Below are positions 25,351-37,089 of a stretch of DNA of 37,668 nt, piece by piece (positions within the stretch are counted from its first letter, which is position 1; each line of letters starts with the position of its first letter). A program made the position numbers and the translations under genes. The notes beneath the pieces were generated by a model. That model ran no database searches and was not told where the DNA came from. It was given only the letters and a program-made list of their open reading frames with translations. Origin of the DNA: Trachelipus rathkii (taxonomy: Eukaryota; Arthropoda; Malacostraca; Isopoda; Trachelipodidae); contig JABUQX010099082.1 of NCBI GenBank assembly GCA_015478945.1, positions 1 through 37,668 of the forward strand, in the 5' to 3' direction.

Positions 25351-26190
25351 AATAATGATTCTAATAATAAAAGTTTTATTAAAGTTTGAATAACGCCCGA
25401 TCCAGCCTGACCGTGGAGGAGGTGAAAGCGGACCACTATTGAGGGTGACTCGGACCATCCTGTTTAAATTCGTCTCTTTTTACGTATAAGTTCAATTTAT
25501 AATTACATTTTTATAATATAATAATTATTTATCATAATAAATATAAAAAATAATAAGTAATAAAAATGTCAATAATGATAAATAAAATACGAATATAAAT
25601 AAGGTGGTCCGATTCACCCCTCTCCACCCAAAAATTTTGACACTTTTTTGAACTTTTTTTTTTTTTTTTTTTAAAATTTTTTTTTTTAAAAATTTTCACT
25701 TAATATAAGTAACTTTTTATTACATTTAAATTAATTATACGTAATAAAAATGTCAATAATAATACGTAAAATACGAAAAACAATGGTGGTCCGAGCCACC
25801 CCTCCATCAATTTTTACGGCGGGGTGAATCGGACCAAGTTAGGCCCCGTTTTTTTGCCACTAATACTGCTTGGATCAAAAATTTACTTTGCCAGTTTAAA
25901 GCTAACATACTCGAGTGTATCCACTGAAAAAATAATTAAAATCGATCCACAATTTTTCATTTTATAACGAAGTTAAAAAAACACATTTTTCAAAAGTGAA
26001 GTTCTATTGAAGGAAATTTTGTACCCTAATTTCTAACATTTTTAAAAATATAAAAACTTTCTAGAATTAAATATGATCTAAATAAAACTTGTAGTACTAC
26101 CGCGTGGCTATAAAATGAGCGAAAAAAAAATTTTTTTTTTTATTATTTTTTATTTTATTTAGAGTGGACCGAATCACCCCTCCAAAAAAT
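25351..26190. repeat. R1 repeat, copy 2
   Basis: Collinear with 86-890. It starts TAATAAAAGTTTTATTAAAG and keeps the six motif sites in more diverged form, for example GGAGGTGAAAGCGGACCA, GTGGTCCGATTCACCCCTC and GGGGTGAATCGGACCA. It ends GTGGACCGAATCACCCCTCC at about 26165-26184. The internal direct duplication is also present. R1 copy 1 lacks the TA and GC-palindrome context, so R1 is an independent repeat. Confidence 0.75.
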
Positions 26191-26205
26191 GGGTACTCAA
26201 TCATT

Positions 26206-26986
<781 letters not shown>

Positions 26987-27089
26987 CATATCAACGTTGC
27001 ATGGTGGGTATTTTATAAAATCGATTATCTTTTCCAAAAAATATCGATATCTGACACATTACCTTAAACCGGACAATTACCTTTTTTTT

Positions 27090-27271
27090 AGTTTGGTGAA
27101 ACATAGGCCTACATTATTCCAACTCTATTAAAACTATAAACTAAATGATTCAGAAATGATTAAAATAGACTAAATTGGGAACACTATTTTTGTACAATAT
27201 AAAAACTTTAAAATTTCACCTAAGCTAAAAAATTACCAAAAATAAAAATGAATGACAATATTAGGGGCTTT
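27090..27271. other. Flank with the dispersed repeat also seen at 3726-3840
   Basis: 27147-27245 matches 3726-3840 (AAATGATTAAAA..., ATTTTTGTACAAT, CTAAAAAATTACCAAAAATA). No coding sequence. Confidence 0.6.
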
Positions 27272-27279
27272 CAAGTTTT

Positions 27280-27907
27280 GGTAATTGTTACCCAGAGGGT
27301 TGTCACCCCCGATTTTCATGAAAATCACAGGATATCTCATAATATGTAAGAATAATGAAAACGGAAATCGTCGCTCTCCTTAGGAAAAAAAGTTACAGCC
27401 TCTCAAAGTTGAAAAAAAACCCATAGGATTTATTAAAAAAAAAAAAACAAACATTTTTTTTTTTGAAAATCACAGGATATACTCTAAAAAAATAATAATG
27501 AAGAATAGTGAAAGCGAAAATTGGCAGTCCCTTTAGGAAAAAAAGTTACAGCCTCTGAAAGTTAAAAATTTTCCCATAGACTTTCTTATAATAAAAATTA
27601 GTAGGCCTCGTGCTCGTTTTAGGCCTTAGGGCCATCCTAGTTCAGGTTATGATAAGATTTGTTAAGTATACATAGATTTTCTCTGTGTATACCTAGCAAA
27701 ACTTATCATAACCTGACTTAGAGGGCCTGAAATGAGACCCTAACCTGGATCGATCAATATTGAAAAGTCTATAGGTTTTAACAACTTTGAGGCTGTGGCA
27801 CCACGCTCAGCATTAATTTTCGTTTTCTATTATTCATTATTTTTTTAGAGTATATCCTGTGATTTTCATAAAAATCGGGGGTGACAACCCTCTGGGTAAA
27901 AATTACC
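27280..27907. mobile_element. Foldback element FB copy 2, uninterrupted, TSD CAAGTTTT
   Basis: The exact 8-bp repeats CAAGTTTT lie at 27272-27279 and 27908-27915. The ends are GGTAATTGTTACCCAGAGGG on the left and the same with one or two changes as reverse complement on the right. Long inverted arms carry GTCACCCCCGATTTTCATG, CACAGGATATACTC and TTAGGAAAAAAAGTTACAGC. The left arm has the unit twice (27310-27420 and 27462-27570). The centre (27640-27730) is itself an inverted repeat around AAATCTATGTATAC / CTCTGTGTATACC with GGTTATGATAAG on both sides. No coding sequence. 628 bp. Confidence 0.88.
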
Positions 27908-27915
27908 CAAGTTTT

Positions 27916-28894
27916 TTCTGATTGATCTTTACCAACAACCCCATATTAACTTATAAATACCATATCATTAATTAGAATTAAAAAAAAAAAAAAACTTAGC
28001 TATGTGGGCATGTCTTAGTGAGATAAATTTTCTTGTCTAGTTCTAGGTCAGGTTCAATTTCAAATTCTCTAGCTTTGCTTTTTATGCCTAAACTAGAGAA
28101 AATGACATTTGAGATAGGCTGCAAGAACTTGGACTTACCTGCTTTTCATGATACATATTTTTTACTAGATTTACTAATGAAGTTCAAATTAAGGCTTAAT
28201 TTAATACAAAACATGGGGTGCAATTTGATTTAGCGGTCTATACTCAAAAAATTTTAGGAACTACATGGAGCAATATTAGGTTTTTGTTTAACTTTCTTAT
28301 AATACTTTCTAACTTTAAACACTCATACTTGCTAAAATGTTTAAAAATTTTCAAAACTTTAAAAACATTTTTACGTAAAAGTAAAAGTAGAACTTAAAAA
28401 TAGAACTGAAGTTCTAGAACATATAGCTAGAAGAAAATGGCTAGATCAAATCCCAAGGTTATATAGTTTTATGTACTTAATATTATTTTCGCTTGTGTTA
28501 AAAGAAAATGCTTCATATTAAAAAGTTTATTTTTCTAATCATAAAAATATTTTAGTATTTATCGTGGTAAATTTTTTTTGAAGGAAAATGCATATTTTTT
28601 AGGTAAATTGCTTAATAGCTTTGTGTTCGAAAACGCCACAAAGAGGAAGCTGGAAATTTAGGAGATGAGCTATTAGCTATTTGTTTGTTATTAATTAATC
28701 ACAAGTCACAACTATGCTTGCATTTCCTCTTAGGCATATAAAGGCAAGTTTTTATTTCGAAAACAGTAGTTGAAATTTTGAATAGCATATCCGTCATTTG
28801 TCTGTTAATTGGTTTTATTAGGTAGTATTAGTAGGTAAGGTCAACCCTCAAAAACAAAAAGTAATTATAACCAATTTGTACAAGTATTAAAACT
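27916..28894. other. AT-rich spacer, nothing recognised
   Basis: About 980 bp without RT, transposase, RNA-gene or repeat features that I can identify. The longest open frame (28033-28233) has no recognisable motif. Confidence 0.5.
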
Positions 28895-29040
28895 GTTATA
28901 ATATATATATACTATATAATAATATAATATTATAATTATATATATATAATAATATATATATATTATAAGATTATTATATATATAGATATATATTCTATAT
29001 ATAATATATTAGTAATATAGTAGTAGTAGTATATATATCT
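28895..29040. repeat. Degenerate TA-rich array
   Basis: TATATA runs broken by AAT, ATTAT and TAGTAG units. It precedes the left end of hAT-4. Confidence 0.85.
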
Positions 29041-29259
29041 TCACTATATCTCGTTATCATAGGTGGACGTTATCTCGCGATCGTTTCGGGTTGATCTGTT
29101 ATCGATAAAATCTTTTACCAGATAATAGGTAATCGCGATAATTTTTGTTCAAAACTACCGATAACTATATGGCGATATTTATCGCGATAACGGTTTGGGT
29201 TATCTGCTAATCCGATAAAATCTTTTATCAATAATGGGTATACGCGATACCTTTTTTGT

Positions 29260-29394
29260 TATATAATATATATATATAATATAATATATATTATTATATA
29301 TATATATATATAATATATATAGATGTATATATATATAATAGTATAATAATATATATATTATATTATATATACATATATATATATATATTATATA

Positions 29395-29432
<38 letters not shown>

Positions 29433-29532
29433 AGGCCCATATATATATATATAATATATATAAATATATAATATATATAATAATATATATATCTAGACAA
29501 TATATAGCCGAACATTATAATATAGTACTATA

Positions 29533-29567
<35 letters not shown>

Positions 29568-29728
29568 GTATATATAAAAATAATATATATATATATTATA
29601 TATAGTAATAGAATATTATATTATATATATATATATATAATATAATATATATATATATAAATATATATTATATATATATATCTGATAATATATATATATA
29701 TATAAATATTTATTATATAATTATATAT
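29260..29728. repeat. Degenerate TA/AAT-rich array in hAT-4
   Basis: 470 bp of TATATA with ATAATA interruptions. The only non-repetitive stretches are short (AAGGCCC near 29430, ATCTAGACAA... near 29492, GCCGAACATT near 29508). No gene. Confidence 0.85.
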
Positions 29729-29734
29729 CATTAA

Positions 29735-31885
29735 TCGAGCTAATTGGGATAAGGCATTGCGTAGTTTTCCGTTGCTAACTACTCTTGGATGAATACCTGC
29801 TTTGACTCGGAGGATGCTTCGGTAACCGCTGAAAAGGTAGGGGCGCTGTAATCGTTGATGGGAGAGCAGGTTCATTCCATCTTTCACTAAATCTTTTTTC
29901 TGCTCAGATCATGGTTCGATGGAGCTTGTTCTCGCCGACATCAGGAGAGAGACACTGGGTATCACGCATGGAAAAATCTCATTCTCCCTATCATCTTCTA
30001 ATTTTCATCATTCTGCTCGATCGGTTGGCAGGGTTACTAATTTCGACAGGCAATGGCGCTTTCATTAAAAGAAAATGCGACACAACCTGCTTGGTTCTCC
30101 TATTGATAAAAATTTCTGGCCTCTTGCCAAAAACATCTCTAGCACTTTTGTAATCTAGCTTTTTCTCACCTTAGTTCGCCTGACTGTTCTGTAAGCTACT
30201 CTCCTTCTGAAAAGGCAAATCTCTTCACCTCCTTTTTTTCAATCTAATTTACCTTGGACTATTCTGGCTCTCCTCCTACTCCTTCTTCTCTCAGGTTTCC
30301 CATCTTTACCTGTGATCACACATGACCGTGTGCATGAGATCCTGATCTATAAATCAAGGAAGCTAGTAGCGATGCATTCTCCCGTGTTTCAGGGAGTGTC
30401 GTTTCTGAGCTGGCGCATGTCCCGTCAACTCTACTCTCTATGCTTAAATACTAATACTTTTCTCAGGCTGGAAGCGCGATTATTTCAACCTATCCGAAAA
30501 AGGTAGCCGTTCTGATCCTTCTACTATCTGCCTATGCTCTTACTTGTTTCTATATGAATCTTGAACCTCTCTTAACTCTCATTTTCCTGGATTCTGGAGT
30601 TCGATCCTCTTCAGATATCAGTATGACTTCGACGTCGAGGCACTGGTGACATATTTTCCTACTTCTCTGATTTTATTGTTCTCTTTCCTAAGATTATTCC
30701 GGAAATTCTTGCAATTTGCGTTGAACATATCAAAAGCTTTTGACAGAGTATGGCATGCGTCACTACTGTATAAGCTCCCTTCCTTTGGGTTCCTCCTTCT
30801 CTTTGCTTAATCATGTCTAGTTTTCTTCTCCGATCGCTCCATATCAGCACTTGTTGATGGCAGCGTCTCTTCTCCTTTCCTGTTAATTATGGTGTTCCTT
30901 AAGGTTCTGTTTTATCTCCAAACATTTTTCCTATTTTTTTTTTCAAATCAACGGAACCTCCCCCTTCATTGTAACTTCTGACTCTGTTCCACGGTTCTTT
31001 TGCGAGACTGATCTCTACATCTTCTAAACATTTCAAATCTGCTCCTCTTTTGCATCTGAGTGGCCCTTCGTCTTCAGCTTTCCGATTTATTCTTGCTATC
31101 TGGACTGGGATTTACCGGTGGGGTACGCACCTTTAAAGATTCAACTATTTTAAAAACTCAACTTCTTAATTTTCTCTCTCAAAAACACCTCCCAAGTTTT
31201 CCCCATTTTCTTCGACGGCTCTAACGTCTTTACCTGTGGAATAACATATAAACATTCTGTCTCACTAAACAACAATGTCTGGAAACGTCATATTAACGTG
31301 GTTTGCTAAGGTGGCTCAAAAAAGCTGGGAGTTTGTTCAGGTGCGTGAATTTTTTCTCTTACACATATACTCCAGTTATATAAGGGCTTATTCTCCTTTA
31401 TGGAGTATGTTCTCACAATCTTTTGGGGGAACTCCGGCTATATCCTTATTTGGATAGGGTTGAGTCTAAGCTACAGAGATCTAAAAGCTGTCCCCTTCTT
31501 TAAACTCTCTGACCTCTATCTCTGGCGACGTGACGTTGGCGCACTATCTCTTTTTCTTAGTACTACAGCGACAAATCTCGGGGTGTTGTCCTCGTCGCAT
31601 TCCCTCTCTTGCATCGCCTCCACCTGTCACAAGGGGTGCCTGCGTCTCGCAACGAAAATTACGTGAAGTATTGAGAACCGACTTGTTCGTTTGGTGCCTC
31701 TTTTCTTTCCAGCTACTTCTGTCTTGTGGAACTCCTTGCCTTTTTTCTGTTTTTCCTATTGCATTTATTTCTCCTGTTTAAAGCACGTCTGCGCTCACAC
31801 TGAGAGATTTGCACGTTAAGCTAGGGCTTGGGGTTCTCTCCTGTTTTAACTTCTGCCCCTCCTTGAAAAGGGCCCAGCACGTGAG
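29735..31885 (+). mobile_element. LINE-B copy 2, post-endonuclease to 3' end
   Basis: Plus-strand copy of the LINE found at 18098-21690. It begins at the RANWD..LRSFP linker (about 29738) and reads IPSFTKSFF, then PKTSLALL-type sequence (about 30130). RT remnants include LYSLCLNTNTF (about 30440), a shifted SFDRVWHA equivalent (about 30745), SLLVDGS (about 30855) and a GVPxGSV region near 30890. The 3' end reads SVLWNSLPxFFSVFPIAFIS (about 31720), followed by TTAAAGCACGTCTGCGCTCA and CTTCTGCCCCTCCTTGAAAAGG. Heavily frameshifted and stop-ridden. The endonuclease is missing, consistent with 5' truncation. Confidence 0.8.
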
Positions 31886-31887
31886 TG

Positions 31888-31944
31888 TATAATATACTGT
31901 AATATAGTATAATATATATATAGTATATATATATATAGTATATA

Positions 31945-32011
<67 letters not shown>

Positions 32012-32037
32012 AATATATTATATATTATCTATATATA
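31888..32037. repeat. TA-rich array
   Basis: 150 bp of TA with TATAG interruptions between the LINE-B 3' end and the hAT-4 transposase remnant. Confidence 0.9.
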
Positions 32038-32158
32038 AGGAAATTAACTTAAATATTAGCGAAACGTTATTTCAATTCTTTATTTTCTTCTTACTTTTTA
32101 GCTAATGCGAGTAATGCTTCCATTTTAAAAATAGTTAAATAAATATTCTTTTTCAATA

Positions 32159-32870
32159 TCAGGTCATGGCACCAGTCGCCGTTGCACTGGATGAATCCAA
32201 AGGGATAAACAGTGCTATCTTGGGCTTGCCTTGATCCCTCCTTATTGTGACAAAAAAGAAGCTGATTGATTGAAGACAGCATGAAATCACCAGTTCCTGC
32301 ACGCCTCTAATCAATACCTCCTTGATGCATAAAAACAAGAGGTTTCCAGCACCTTTGAAGTATAAGGAGTACTTCTGGCCACTGCCTTCTACTCCAAGTT
32401 TTGACTTGATGTGGATGAGGGCTTTTGAAGAAACATGGCCGCCAAAAAGGCAGAGGTCAAGGCCCTGATGGAGAACAAGGTGGAGAGTTATTGCGGCGTA
32501 CCGAACTCGAGAACGCAACAGTACCAGTAGGAGAGAGGGAGAGGACATAGAAGAGAAAGACTACTACTCAAGCATCTGTGATGCTGATGATTACACTGAA
32601 CAAACTCAAGGTCACGTCATCATAGTAATCAAGAAGTAAGCTGCTCTCGATTCTAAATAAGTGGATGCAGGCGCCGAACCTGTCCAGACTAGTTTTTTTA
32701 CCGATGAGAAGGTACTCTTGATCTCTTTATAAGGTACAATACTGCATTGCCGTCTAGCGCTGCGTAGCAATTGTTCTCCCTTTTCAAAGATATCTACAGA
32801 GCCAAGAGAATTCTCTGTCAGAAGAAAAATTTAATATGCTCATGTTTATGAAGGGAACATACAATACTGC
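32159..32870 (+). pseudogene. hAT-4 transposase, decayed middle and C-terminal parts
   Basis: Read across several frames, the plus strand gives VMAPVAVALD near 32165 (the conserved hAT helix before the C-terminal insertion), KYKEYFWPLPST around 32360, and AAKKAEVKALMENKVE around 32430. A serine- and acid-rich tail follows at 32520-32600. The dimerisation end at 32730-32870 reads as pieces KVQYCIAV, LSEEKFNMLMFMKGN and RAKR-like sequence in different frames. This order matches BED-type hAT transposases, and the end resembles that of hAT-1 (YNTPLPSSAAVER...FLKGN). There are at least five frame breaks. The N-terminal half is not visible, perhaps lost with the LINE-B insertion. Confidence 0.7.
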
Positions 32871-33450
32871 AGAAGGCAGAACTGCGTCTTTTCTATTTTT
32901 ATTTTGATAAATTGTATTAACTAATTCTTTGATTTCATTCAAATCCTTTATTAAATCTTTATCTTTGTTTTTTTACATACATTATAGAATCTATAAACAT
33001 CAGAGCATAAATTAGAAAATAATTTTTATATAAAAAAAAAAAACACTGAGAAGCAAAGGGGAAAAAAATTCAATTTATATTTAATAGATAGTCCAAGTTT
33101 TATCAAGCTATATAAAGCAAGAGGCAAATATTCTCTTATTTTCTGGTAGTGTCGGTAAAGACAACTGAAAAATTTTATATTATAATCTATTAAAATAAGG
33201 TGAAAGAGAATGTAATCAAACATTTATTTTTTAAACAATTTTTTTTAAACCAAAGGTGTTTTTTTTAACATTTTTATTTTAATAACTATGCAGCATAAAA
33301 ATTTGGATTTATCGGTTATCGCATTATCGCGATATTTTTATCAGAGTATCGATATCGGTTTATCGATGATAAAGATTTTCGCTTCTCGATTTAATCGTCT
33401 ATGCGATAACATTTTTTCGTTATCGTTGCCCACCTATGTCTCTTATATTA

Positions 33451-33909
33451 GCTGCGTTTCCCGAAGCCCGACTGCAGCCCGGGCGGGCACACAGGCGCAT
33501 ATGCATCGTTTCCCGAGCTCGTTTGCGCACTTCTACGTCAGCAGTCAGGCGCCCGTTGTTAAATCCTCGAATTCGAGAATTAGTAAACGGGCTGGCTGCG
33601 GAAGGATACTTTGTTTCAACAAATTTCTTTACAAAAATGTGTCGAAAATGGTTGCCAAAAGTTTTTTAATATTTTAGTTAACTTTTATATTAAGGGATAC
33701 TAATATATCGGCCTATTTATTTCATAAAGATATGGTTATTTAAGTATATAGAGATTGTTTACAATGTCATGCTATCCGACGGGCGGCGCTCGCCAGTTTC
33801 CAGGTACTCAAATTTCTGTTCTCTGTGATTGGTTAATGTAATTTTTTCAATACGAAGCGTTCGAGTCGATTTTGCACACGGGCTGCACTCGGGCTTCGGG
33901 AAACGCAGC
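33451..33909. mobile_element. 459-bp MITE with GCTGCGTTTCCCGAAG ends
   Basis: Both ends carry GCTGCGTTTCCCGAAGCCCG in inverted orientation, extending to about 31 bp with one mismatch. A TA dinucleotide flanks each end, which fits a TA or TWA target. The ends are CpG-rich (GCCCGGGCGGGC, GGGCGGCGCTCGCC) in strong contrast to the AT-rich centre. A frame reading IRELVNGLAAEGYFVSTNFF in the left half is not recognised. It begins 13 bp after the hAT-4 end. Confidence 0.85.
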
Positions 33910-34235
33910 TATAGTGTTCATTTATTCTAACAATGTTTTAGTGGATTTTTTTTACTTTCTTTGATTTGTAAGCGGTCAGACAGGTCTAAGCTCATTTCTT
34001 TGTCTGGTGCACTCACTTTTAATTGCCGTGAGCTTAACTAGCGTTTCACGTGCATCATTTTCCTCTAAAACAAGTGGTTCTCATCGGGGGCGGTCCGCCC
34101 TGGGGGGCGTTTAACGACCATCCCAGGGCGCTATTGAGGCGAGGGGGGGTAAGGGGGCGCTATTTTTAGAGGAGGGGGCGTAAGGGGGGCGCTATTGAGG
34201 AGGGGCGGTAAGGGGAGAGATTCAAGAATAAAAAT

Positions 34236-34447
34236 TAATATATAATTATATATATATATTAATAATATAGTAATATAATATATAATATTATATCTGATAT
34301 ATACTTTACAAAAGCGTTCCGAGTGAAAATACATAAATGACTAAAAGTACATATTGGCAACTTACAGCAAGAGAGTTGGTTATTTTTTTTCTTTTAATTG
34401 TAGACAAATAATATTAATATTATATATATATAAATTATATATTATAG

Positions 34448-34497
<50 letters not shown>

Positions 34498-34540
34498 ATA
34501 TATATATATAATTATATATATATATAATATGTATATATAG
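34236..34540. repeat. TA-rich arrays, left part of hAT-5
   Basis: Degenerate TA/AAT runs at 34236-34303 and 34410-34540 separated by about 100 bp of unique AT-rich sequence. Confidence 0.85.
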
Positions 34541-34749
34541 TTCGGAATGTGCGAAGTTGCAGAAGCGTCCTACGAAAAAATCTATAAGAATAGATACCCC
34601 TCACAACTTTAAGCCAGAGATGCCAGACTGCATTACTTTTCGCAAATTTGGCTTTTTTTTAAAATCTGCCCTTAAACTTGTTAGTGATAGGAAACCTTTC
34701 CCGTGTGATGGATGTGGTTTTCGTGTGAACGTGTGATTATTACACTGTC

Positions 34750-36523
34750 TCAAGCAAAAAAGAAGTGTAGGCAATATTCGTCAGAATATTTGAAATATGG
34801 ATTCATTCCATTTCCATCAAATGAAAAATTGCCAATGTGCCTTTTGTGAGAAGACTCTGTCTAACGAAGCTATGAAGCCTTCTCGATTACAAGAACATCT
34901 GTCAAAAATTCACGAAGATAAGTCAACTCAGTCTATTGATTTCTTCAAAGACATAAAGAGGAAGTATGAAGGGAGACCTACAGTAAGTTCTATGTTCGAA
35001 AAAGTTCAGTCAATATTGATAAAGGACTCTTCTTATAAAGTGTCTTTGTTGATTGCTAAGTGTGGCAAGCCTCATAATATTGGAGAAACACTACTTTTAC
35101 CAGCTGTTAAGGTAATACTTGATACTCTGATGATTTCCAATGCAAGCAAGGTAATTAAGACGCTACCTTTGAGCAATAGTTCAGTTTCGAGAAGGATCGA
35201 TGAGATGGCCTCTGATGTTGAAGATCAACTTTGTAAGATAATTAGAAAAACACAGTTTGCATTACAGATCGACGAGTCAACCCTCAGTGATAATGTAGCT
35301 TTATTATTAGCATATGTTTGTTTCATAAATGAAACTGGCGAGATGAATGAAGAAATGCTGTTCGCTAAAAGTCTTACCACTGACACTAAAAGCTCCTCTC
35401 TATATTCCATGTACTTTTAAGTTATTTTAACGAAAAAGACATTCCATTTTCTAATATTCTTGCATGTGCTACTGACGGTGCCGCAGCTATGACAGGTAGA
35501 TATCGCGGTTTTAGTGCACATTTAAAAGCAAGCTGTTCCAGGGGTTATGACTGTTCACTGTGTTATTCATCGTCAACATTTAGTTGCTAAAAATTTAAGC
35601 GGAAGATTTTACGAGTCTCTTAATTGTGTCATTAGTGCCGTCAATAAAATCAAATGCCACTCTTTGAATGATCGTTTATTTCGCCAGCTTTGTGAAGAAA
35701 AAGACGAGGCATTTTAACGATTATTGCTACACACGGAGGTTAGGTGGCTTTCTAAAGGGAATTGTTTACAACGATTCTTAGACTATTTGAACAGTTATTG
35801 GATTCTCGAACAGCTGACTGCACAGTCTCGCCAATTCATTAAAGAAAGACGAACTGATGTTGCTTACCTTTCTGATATTTTTGGCAAGTTAAACGATAAA
35901 TACGAAGCTACAAGGTAAAAAAATGAATTTCAATCAAACAAAAGGGATTATAGGGGCTTTTATAGAGAACTAAGTGTTCTGAAAATCAATTCTTGCGTAA
36001 AAGACTTACGTCCGTTTCCTAAATCTTCTGCAGTTTGGGAGAAAAAGTGGAAATTGCATGTAATGACTTGGAAGTTTTATGTTTTCACTTAAATAAGGCT
36101 GAAAAAGAACATGGAAACTAGTTTTCAGGATATTATTGCGCTTCAAATACCCCAATGGGTATTCAACCCGTTTTCAACAGATGTGACTGCAGCTAATATT
36201 TCACAGTCCATGCAGGAACCCCTAATAGACCTCAAGCATGACAGTGAATGTCAAAGTTTATTTAATGAGCTTGGATACGAAGTATTTTGGGCGAAAAAAA
36301 AGATTCGTATCCTCTTCTATGGGAAGAAATTAAAGTATTGCTTCTGGCTTTTCCTTCAACGTATCTCGTCGAAAAAGGCTTCGGTGTTGTTACACAATTG
36401 AAAAACAAAGCCAGAAACAAATTGGATATTACTCAGAGAGGTGATTTAAGATTATGCCTAAGTACAATCTCTCCTGACATCAATCGGTTATGTGCAAGTC
36501 ACCAGGCTCAAGGCAGCCACTAG
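34750..36523 (+). pseudogene. hAT-5 transposase (ZBED5/FAM200/SCAND3-like)
   Basis: A cut-and-paste transposase of the Buster hAT group. A BED-type finger is visible as PMCLL then EKTLSNEAMKPSRLQEHLSK with the final IH. The reading frame upstream (QYSSEYLKYGFIPFPSNEK, 34769-34835) differs from the one after 34850. The ATG at 34797 is therefore not the true start, and a 1-bp lesion lies near 34848. The catalytic segment ALQIDESTLSD (first Asp) is at about 35260, CATDGAAAMTG (second Asp) at about 35466 and VHCVIHRQHLVAKNLSG (Cys-x2-His) at about 35555. EVRWLSKGNCLQRFLDYL is at about 35740, VFNPFS at about 36150 and the dimerisation end FPSTYLVEKGFGVVTQLKNK at about 36350, finishing RGDLRLCLS. 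Further lesions: frameshifts near 35410, 35533 and 36290, and stops at about 35716 and 35917. It is inactive but the least decayed coding region here. Confidence 0.9.
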
Positions 36524-36589
36524 TGTCAAAAATGAATGTTTTAATCGTAAAATAAATTTTTCAAGGAATATGGTAAGTACTTATCTTTA

Positions 36590-36926
36590 TTAATAATGAA
36601 TAATAAAATAAAATAATATAATAATAATAAAATTATAATAATAATAATAATAATAATAATATATAATAATAATAATAATAATAATAAATAGTAATATAAT
36701 AGTAATAATAATAATAATAATTAAAATAAAAATATTATTTATATATATATACTATATATATACATATATAATATATATATTATATATATAATATATATAT
36801 ATATTAGTAATAACTTATATATGTATATATAATTATATATATATAGTATATATATATATATATATATATATAATAATATAAAAATATAATAAATATATAT
36901 AATTATATCTATATATATGATATATA

Positions 36927-36979
<53 letters not shown>

Positions 36980-36992
36980 AATATATATAACC
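36590..36992. repeat. (AAT)n and (TA)n arrays, right part of hAT-5
   Basis: 36590-36735 is an AAT/ATA trinucleotide array. 36738-36992 is TA-rich with AAT interruptions. They lie between the transposase stop and the GGGGGCG right end. Confidence 0.92.
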
Positions 36993-37089
36993 AATTTTTA
37001 AAATATAAATTCTGAAGCGGGGGGCGGTGGATTAAGCCGATAATCTCGAGGGGGCGTTGGTTTGGAAAGTTGAGAAACCTGCTCTAAAC

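Larger units (their letters stand above)
29058..33438 (+). mobile_element. hAT-4 transposon with CGATAA-rich ends, host of LINE-B copy 2
   Basis: The left end CATAGGTGGACGTTATC and the reverse complement of the right end, CATAGGTGGGCAACGATAAC, are inverted. The flanks TCTCGTTAT and TCTCTTAT differ by a single deletion, a plausible 8-bp TSD. Both subterminal zones are packed with TTATCG or CGATAA motifs. On the left a unit with CGATAAAATCTTTTA occurs twice about 115 bp apart (29103 and 29213). A decayed plus-strand transposase lies at 32159-32870. LINE-B (29735-31885) and TA-rich arrays fill the left half. Confidence 0.82.
34071..37081 (+). mobile_element. hAT-5, Buster-like transposon with near-complete transposase remnant
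   Basis: The left end CAAGTGGTTCTCATCGGGGGC and the reverse complement of the right end, CAGGTTTCTCAAC, match the usual CAGTGGTTCTCAA terminus of this hAT group. The flanks CTCTAAAA (34063-34070) and CTCTAAAC (37082-37089) are a 7/8 TSD. Both ends contain GGGGGCG blocks. On the left a unit of about 30 bp (GGGCGCTATTGAGG...GTAAGG) is repeated three times (34128-34216). The transposase occupies 34750-36523 and TA/AAT arrays lie on both sides of it. Confidence 0.9.

Noticed and set aside
28033..28233. 66-codon frame in the spacer
   Set aside because: Short, AT-rich, no motif, no context for a gene.
33288..33677. 129-codon plus-strand frame as a gene
   Set aside because: It crosses the hAT-4 right end and runs into the MITE, so it is chimeric by position and has no family motif.
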